NCBI GenBank assembly: GCA_037501455.1
Contig: CM074858.1
Coordinates: 89,750,501-89,814,500 of the forward strand
Reading direction: 5' to 3'
From: Lantana camara
Taxonomy: Eukaryota; Streptophyta; Magnoliopsida; Lamiales; Verbenaceae
DNA length: 64,000 nucleotides
The notes under the pieces were generated by a model, which saw nothing but the letters and a program-made list of their open reading frames with translations, made no database searches and was not told the DNA's origin. Below, piece by piece: positions 59,385 through 64,000 of the stretch (position 1 is its first letter; each line of letters starts with the position of its first letter). A program made the position numbers and the translations under genes.

Positions 59385-60589
59385 GACTTGAGAATTTTTG
59401 TATTTCCAAACAAAATATGGGTCAGCACCACATTGCATTCTTTGAACAAGTTTTGAAAATCAAAAAAGAAAAAGGAAAAAGGCAAAAAAAAAAAAAAAAA
59501 CCTTATCGCCATGGATTCTTCATCGTGTCCAGCAGCATGGGAGAGGTGATTCTCCCACCGATTCTCTCTCGCTATCTTCTTCGATGCTCTCTTTATCGAT
59601 TCTCTCCCTCTCCATTCGACGACGGTGGTGATGTAATGGTGGCGGTGGTAGTGGTGCAGTGCCGATTTGGTGGTGGTGTTAAGCCAATTTGATGGGGGAT
59701 GGTGACGGGTCTGGGTGGAGGACGACTCCATACGGTTGATTTGGGCGGTCTGTGACTGAGCGGTGGTGGATCTGGAAGGGGTGCAATTGAGCGGAGGTGG
59801 ATCTGGGAGGATTGCGACTGACCGGCGGTGGATCATCTTCTTAGATTTTCTGAAATTTCTTGTTTTAATATTTTTTATTTTAGATGATTGGTAATGGTGT
59901 CGGCGACGATTTGATATCTGAGAGGATACAGAGACGGGAATAGTGGTTTGGGGGCTGGGGCTCGCCCCTTCGCGTCGGACTAAATGGAGGGGAGGTTGGG
60001 TGTGGCTATGGTCAGGGTGCTGAGAAGTAGTCTTCGCTGGCTCGCTGGCGACGAAAAACAGAAGTTGAAGATGTTGGAGTAGAAAGGAAAAGTGGGGTGG
60101 GCGATAGTTCGTTTTCTTTGACGGGGAGGGATTGATTTTTTTTTTCTTTCCTACTTATTTTTTTAGCTTGATTTTGATTTAAATTTCATTAATAATATAT
60201 TATGTAAAATAAATTTGTATGAATAAAATTATTAGAAATATATTATATTTTCTTCAGTACAAAATATATATTATATACAACATAAATAAAATGAATTATA
60301 TCTTAATTATATACATAAATTATAATTTTTACTTTTTTAATATAATTAAAAGATAAAGGCGTTCATAATCCCTAAAATCTATAAAACACGTTTGCAATTT
60401 TTATATTTTTATATAAAAGAATATGTACATAATGAAAAATTTAAAATTACAAATATATAATGAAAACAAAGTTTATTAATTATGTAATATATCATATACT
60501 TTATTACTATTTATTAGTTATAATATACAAAATTTGTATATATACTACATATGATAATATGCAATATATTATATACTTTATTATATATG

Positions 60590-60636
<47 letters not shown>
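59385..60636. other. Unassigned DNA with a GC-rich patch and (TA)n tract
   Basis: 59500-60120 is GGTGG- and CGGTGG-rich, with minus- and plus-strand ORFs (59381-59836 and 59417-59692) translating low-complexity sequence. No domain is recognised and the gene-like signal is weak. 60180-60590 is AT-rich. A TA run occupies about 60595-60636. Confidence 0.45.
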
Positions 60637-60642
<6 letters not shown>

Positions 60643-62115
60643 TGCAGGAACTTAGAAGGTTGCTTTAACACCAAACACTTTAAGATTTGTTTAGAAAAGG
60701 GAAGACCATCACAGGCGTTTGAGCCTCAGGAACTGGGTTTCCTTTTGAGCGTGGGTTCTTCCAGCTAGGATAACACCAAGAGTGCAAGGGCGATAAAGAT
60801 ACAGCTGAGGTGAGTGTAACGCAGAGCTTGGGAAGAAGAAAATGGAGGAAGCTGTGCCCAGTTTTTTAGAGTGCAGTGTATTGTCAAGAAGATGACTTGG
60901 GGAAGAAAGCACGTGTCTTCCCCTATTTATATGTTAGGGGTGAGGGTGCTTTGGGTAATTTAACCAAGTGGTCCCAAACCTGTGTTGCCCTAACACGTGG
61001 CGAACCGTGATGGTATGAAAGCGAAGGCTTTGAAAGTGGGCGGCGTTTCAGGTACGAGGTGCGTACTGCCACCGTGTCAGAGGTTGTTGGCGAGAGTCAT
61101 GCGCTGGTAGGCTCAAGATCTATCGTGCAGGCATAAGGATGCCTCTCTTGGGGCAGATCTTACCCGAGCGAGGGTGACGCTCGAAGGGATGCACGAGAGG
61201 GTTTCCTTTGGCGGATGACCAACGAGCGTCAAATACTCGAGCGTAAGAGAGGGAGGAGCCCTCGTGGAGTGTTTCCCTAGGAAGGGTGGCTTTGAGGGAC
61301 CGTAGCACGAGCGTCGGGTTTGACAGCCTGAACCCCCTGCTCGAAAAGTGGACCGAGACGCATGGGCCTGGATTAGTCAACAAGTGAATGGGCTGGGTTG
61401 TTTCGCGAGCCCAGTAATGTGAGTGTCCAAGCTCTAGGCCTGTAGATGGCAACACGTGGACGGTGTTGATCCGAGTGTGATTTTGGGTCCCATCATTTTG
61501 CCCCCTAAATTCTGTAGTAGCGCTTGAGCGTACTGTAGAATTTCAGAGAAGCGAGCCTTGAATTTTGTGGTACCAGAAGGTCAAATTCTGAAATGGAGTG
61601 ACTGTCCGTCATCAGTAATGGACACTTTCTGACATGGCCATAAATGAAGTCCCATCCGCATTTAATGCGGAGGGACAACGTGGGCGCGTATACTCCGGGA
61701 AGCATGGGGCGGTTACCAAAAGTGGGAGCCTTTTAAGGCGGGAAATGATTACTTTTCAAATCCCCAAACCCTAATCAACGTAAATCCTTCCCCAATAAAT
61801 AGAGGTTTAGAAGACTGTGTATCTTCTTTGTGCATTCAAACTTCTCAAGCAGGATAGCAGCAAAAACCCCAGCAACTCTCTGCAATTTCTTATGATTCTT
61901 CAACAAGTTTTTCTTCGATTCCTAGGTAAATCTTCTGATTTTACTTGTGCTAATCCTAGATTTAGGTTGCGTTCGAGCGATACCTTCAAGTGAGAAACCC
62001 TTTTTCCGTTGTTGAATTTGCACCATAATTCCTCTTTCCCACTGATCTTTCATTTGAAAGCTTCATCTTCAAAAGCAGAACGACAACAATAGCGGATAAT
62101 GTTGTAGATGGTTAC
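60637..62115 (+). mobile_element. Probable LTR and leader of a further gypsy-type element
   Basis: The segment from TGATGGTGCAGG (60637) to GGTCCCATCA (61497) begins TGATGG and ends CCATCA, as an LTR of about 0.86 kb might. A promoter-like AATAAATAGAGG is at 61794. No PBS was identified, so the borders are tentative. The ORFs here are on the minus strand (60709-60912, 61120-61455) and unrecognised. The link to the ORF downstream is inferred from position. Confidence 0.35.
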
Positions 62116-64000
62116 GTGAGGGAGATAGATGAGATGTCCGTTGGGAGTTCTTCTCCTCATGACGATATTCCTACTGCCGTTCCAATGACGAGGGCCTCTA
62201 CGGGTGATGCAATCCCAACCGCCATTCCAGTGGCAAGGGTTCCAGCAGAGGTAGGGGATGAGGAATTAAACGCCGCCGTTCAAGGTATGAACGAGCGTGA
62301 TCCACAAGGGGTAGACCAGATTTTTGAAGAGATGAGCTTGGTGATGGAGATGCTGAGGCAAGGGGAGAGGGTACTCCCCCTACTGAACAGTGTCGTGAGG
62401 ATCACCAAATTACGGTAGCGATTGCGGCTCCCGAGGGCGGTGCAGGGCCTTCCGAGCGTCGGGCCGAGGGCGAGCCTCCCCGGAAGCGCCAAAGGAAAGG
62501 GAAGGAGTCAATGACCCGGGTGAGGCAAAACAATCCCCACCAAACAGATAGATCCCCAGATGAAATTGAGAGTATCTTGACGTTCGAAGACCTGACGGAT
62601 ATGAAGGCCAAGGTTTACTAGGATGAGACGGTGTTCCCCATTCGCCTTCCTGTGGAGGGAGAGAGAGCCAACCGTCCGCCTCCGGGAATGATGACCATCT
62701 AGTTAGATTCGGTCTTGGCTGGAGGCCTCAGGTTGCCCATTCCGACCGTCGTTGCCAATATCTGCAATTATCTCACACTCAGCCCCTCTCAAATCTTTCC
62801 GAACGGCATAGCCCTGATAAATACTTTTGTGATGCTGATGAAGGCTACGGGCCACGAGCCCTCCATAGACAATTTCAACAGCCTGATTCAAGTAGCCCGC
62901 TAGCCCCGCTCGTCCCCTACAGATGGGTTTTACTATACCCAGGCCAAGTCTGGTCTCAAAATGATCGATTCACCCTCCTCTTCATACGGCGAGCATTGGA
63001 AGGAAAAGTACTTTGTGGGAGCACCTGGGGGGATTTTTGGAGCGAATCGAGGGTGGATAATTCATGGAGAGGGACTGTTGGTTAGAAACAGATCCCAGAA
63101 TAAGCTCTTCGAGCATTGGGCAAAAAGATTGGCCCTCGTGATGAGAAATGAGAGGAAATGGATAAAGGCTGAGGAATTGATGAAGAATGAAGGGATATTA
63201 TTCCGTTATGGGCTTTCAAATCCTCCCGGCATGATAACCAACCCTCATACTCAAATCATGGCCCTCGACGGTTAGATTCTAGGAACTGACTTCCCCTAAC
63301 ACTTAGGATAGTACCACTAACGTGTTTAGATTGTAATGTCTTTATAGCCGTTATTCAGATAGTATCCTTCTGACGCTCAAATCTCTTATTTTGCAGACGT
63401 ACAAGTACTCATGGCCGGAATTGACGCCGAGAGTATTGCACAAATGATGCGCGCTCAGTGGGCGGGCGCTAATCAGCAGCAGCAACAGCAACAACAGCAT
63501 CCCCAACTCTCGAATGCTCCGAGGGGAAGGGGTGCCCGTCGAGGAGCGGGGAGAGGTGATGGAGGCCGAGGCGCTCGCCGGGGTGGCGGAAGTGATGGCC
63601 TCGGCGAGGGTCATATTGAAGACCTGACACTCCCTGGCGCTTGCGAGGTTACTCCCTAGGTTACTCCAGAGGGACCCATAGCACTGAGTTCCGGCAACTC
63701 CCGCAACCGCTCTGGGACGGCGGTCCAGATACACGATGAACTACGTGCGGAGCGCTCGAGGAAGAGGAGGAGATTGCCTGACTCCGTCCCCATCATCGGG
63801 AAGGGGAAAGAAGTGGCTGTGGGCCCTCGTGGCGAGGGTGGTGATACCTCATCTTCCAAAGATGAGGATTTCTGGAAGATCGGTTGCAGGGGGGACGCTC
63901 GGTATAAGCGCCAAAGGATGGACGGCCCGGTCCTTTTGAGGAAGAGCGCTGCTACCACCAATTTGGTTGCGGAGATCGTTGGCAAACTTCAATTTTTCGG
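62116..64000 (+). pseudogene. Gypsy-associated ORF with a transposase_28-like region, broken
   Basis: Starts MREIDEMSVGSSSPHDD at 62116, shifts frame near 62390, then continues with stops at about 62621, 62701 and 62902. The region AGGLRLPIPTVVANICNYL to about 62890 resembles the plant 'putative gypsy type transposon' family (Pfam PF04195). It is followed by a conserved-looking segment to 63270. A 126-bp intron (63271-63396, GT...TTTTGCAG) joins in frame to DVQVLMAGIDAESIAQ, a Gln-run, an Arg/Gly-rich stretch and a basic SRKRRRLPD motif. The frame stays open past a stop at 63656 to the window edge. The family assignment is from memory. Confidence 0.55.

Noticed and set aside
59381..59836. 151-aa minus-strand ORF
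   Set aside because: Low-complexity His/Thr/Ser and Phe-run translation that starts and ends without gene-like context. No family is recognised.

Overview
The window looks like repeat-dominated nuclear DNA of a flowering plant, probably a eudicot. It is AT-rich, and its one intact gene has plant-type introns and splice sites. Most of the rest is nested LTR retrotransposons with tRNA-iMet-type primer binding sites. There is no bacterial-style gene organisation. All calls come from reading the sequence; no database search was possible.

One complete host gene is supported: a four-exon alpha/beta-hydrolase on the minus strand (20848 down to 16454, 314 aa, catalytic Ser/Asp/His all present). It sits inside a broken set of inverted duplications. 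A partial plus-strand copy of its intron 3, exon 4 and 3' flank lies at 51-600 plus 13830-14170. A second plus-strand copy (introns, exon 2 and 3' flank) lies at 22312-27298 plus 33690-34226. Both copies are pseudogenic and both are interrupted by transposable elements.

Layout, left to right. (1) 601-13829: a solo LTR (family A, TSD TAAAC), split by a 10-kb Ty1/copia element at 2516-12596 (TSD TGTGC) whose two LTRs are nearly identical but whose coding region is dead. (2) 13830-16453: duplicated flank, tandem and fold-back repeats. (3) 16454-20848: the hydrolase gene. (4) 20849-22311: promoter side and a tRNA-derived SINE. (5) 22312-27298: inverted pseudogene arm carrying a minus-strand solo LTR (family B, TSD TTAAG). 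(6) 27299-33689: a block bounded by CGGTTGCAA-type subterminal repeats, carrying exon fragments of a UDP-glucose pyrophosphorylase 3-like gene and a HAD-like gene, so probably a gene-capturing DNA transposon. (7) 33690-34432: remaining inverted arm and flank. (8) 34433-57261: an older copia element (TSD ACGTC) with recognisable but broken gag-pol. Nested in it are a non-coding Del/Tekay-like gypsy element at 35366-45757 (TSD GAGAT), a further LTR (family D, 47473-51278) and a 376-bp Mutator-like MITE in its 3' LTR. (9) 57480-59379: a minus-strand solo copia LTR (TSD CTTAT). (10) 59385-60636: unassigned DNA. (11) 60637-64000: the start of another LTR-type element with a broken gypsy-associated ORF that runs off the window.

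The most unusual pattern is in the gypsy-type LTRs A, B and C, and less clearly D. Although their sequences have diverged, they share an architecture: a strong 5' splice site, then a cassette of four to six short GC-rich palindromes (mostly stems closing a 6-nt centre), then a conserved TTTTCAG...GCAG 3' splice site about 0.4-0.5 kb from the LTR end. The palindromes differ in sequence between families but keep position and geometry. This points to a conserved structural role in the LTR transcript or in the DNA that I do not recognise as described.
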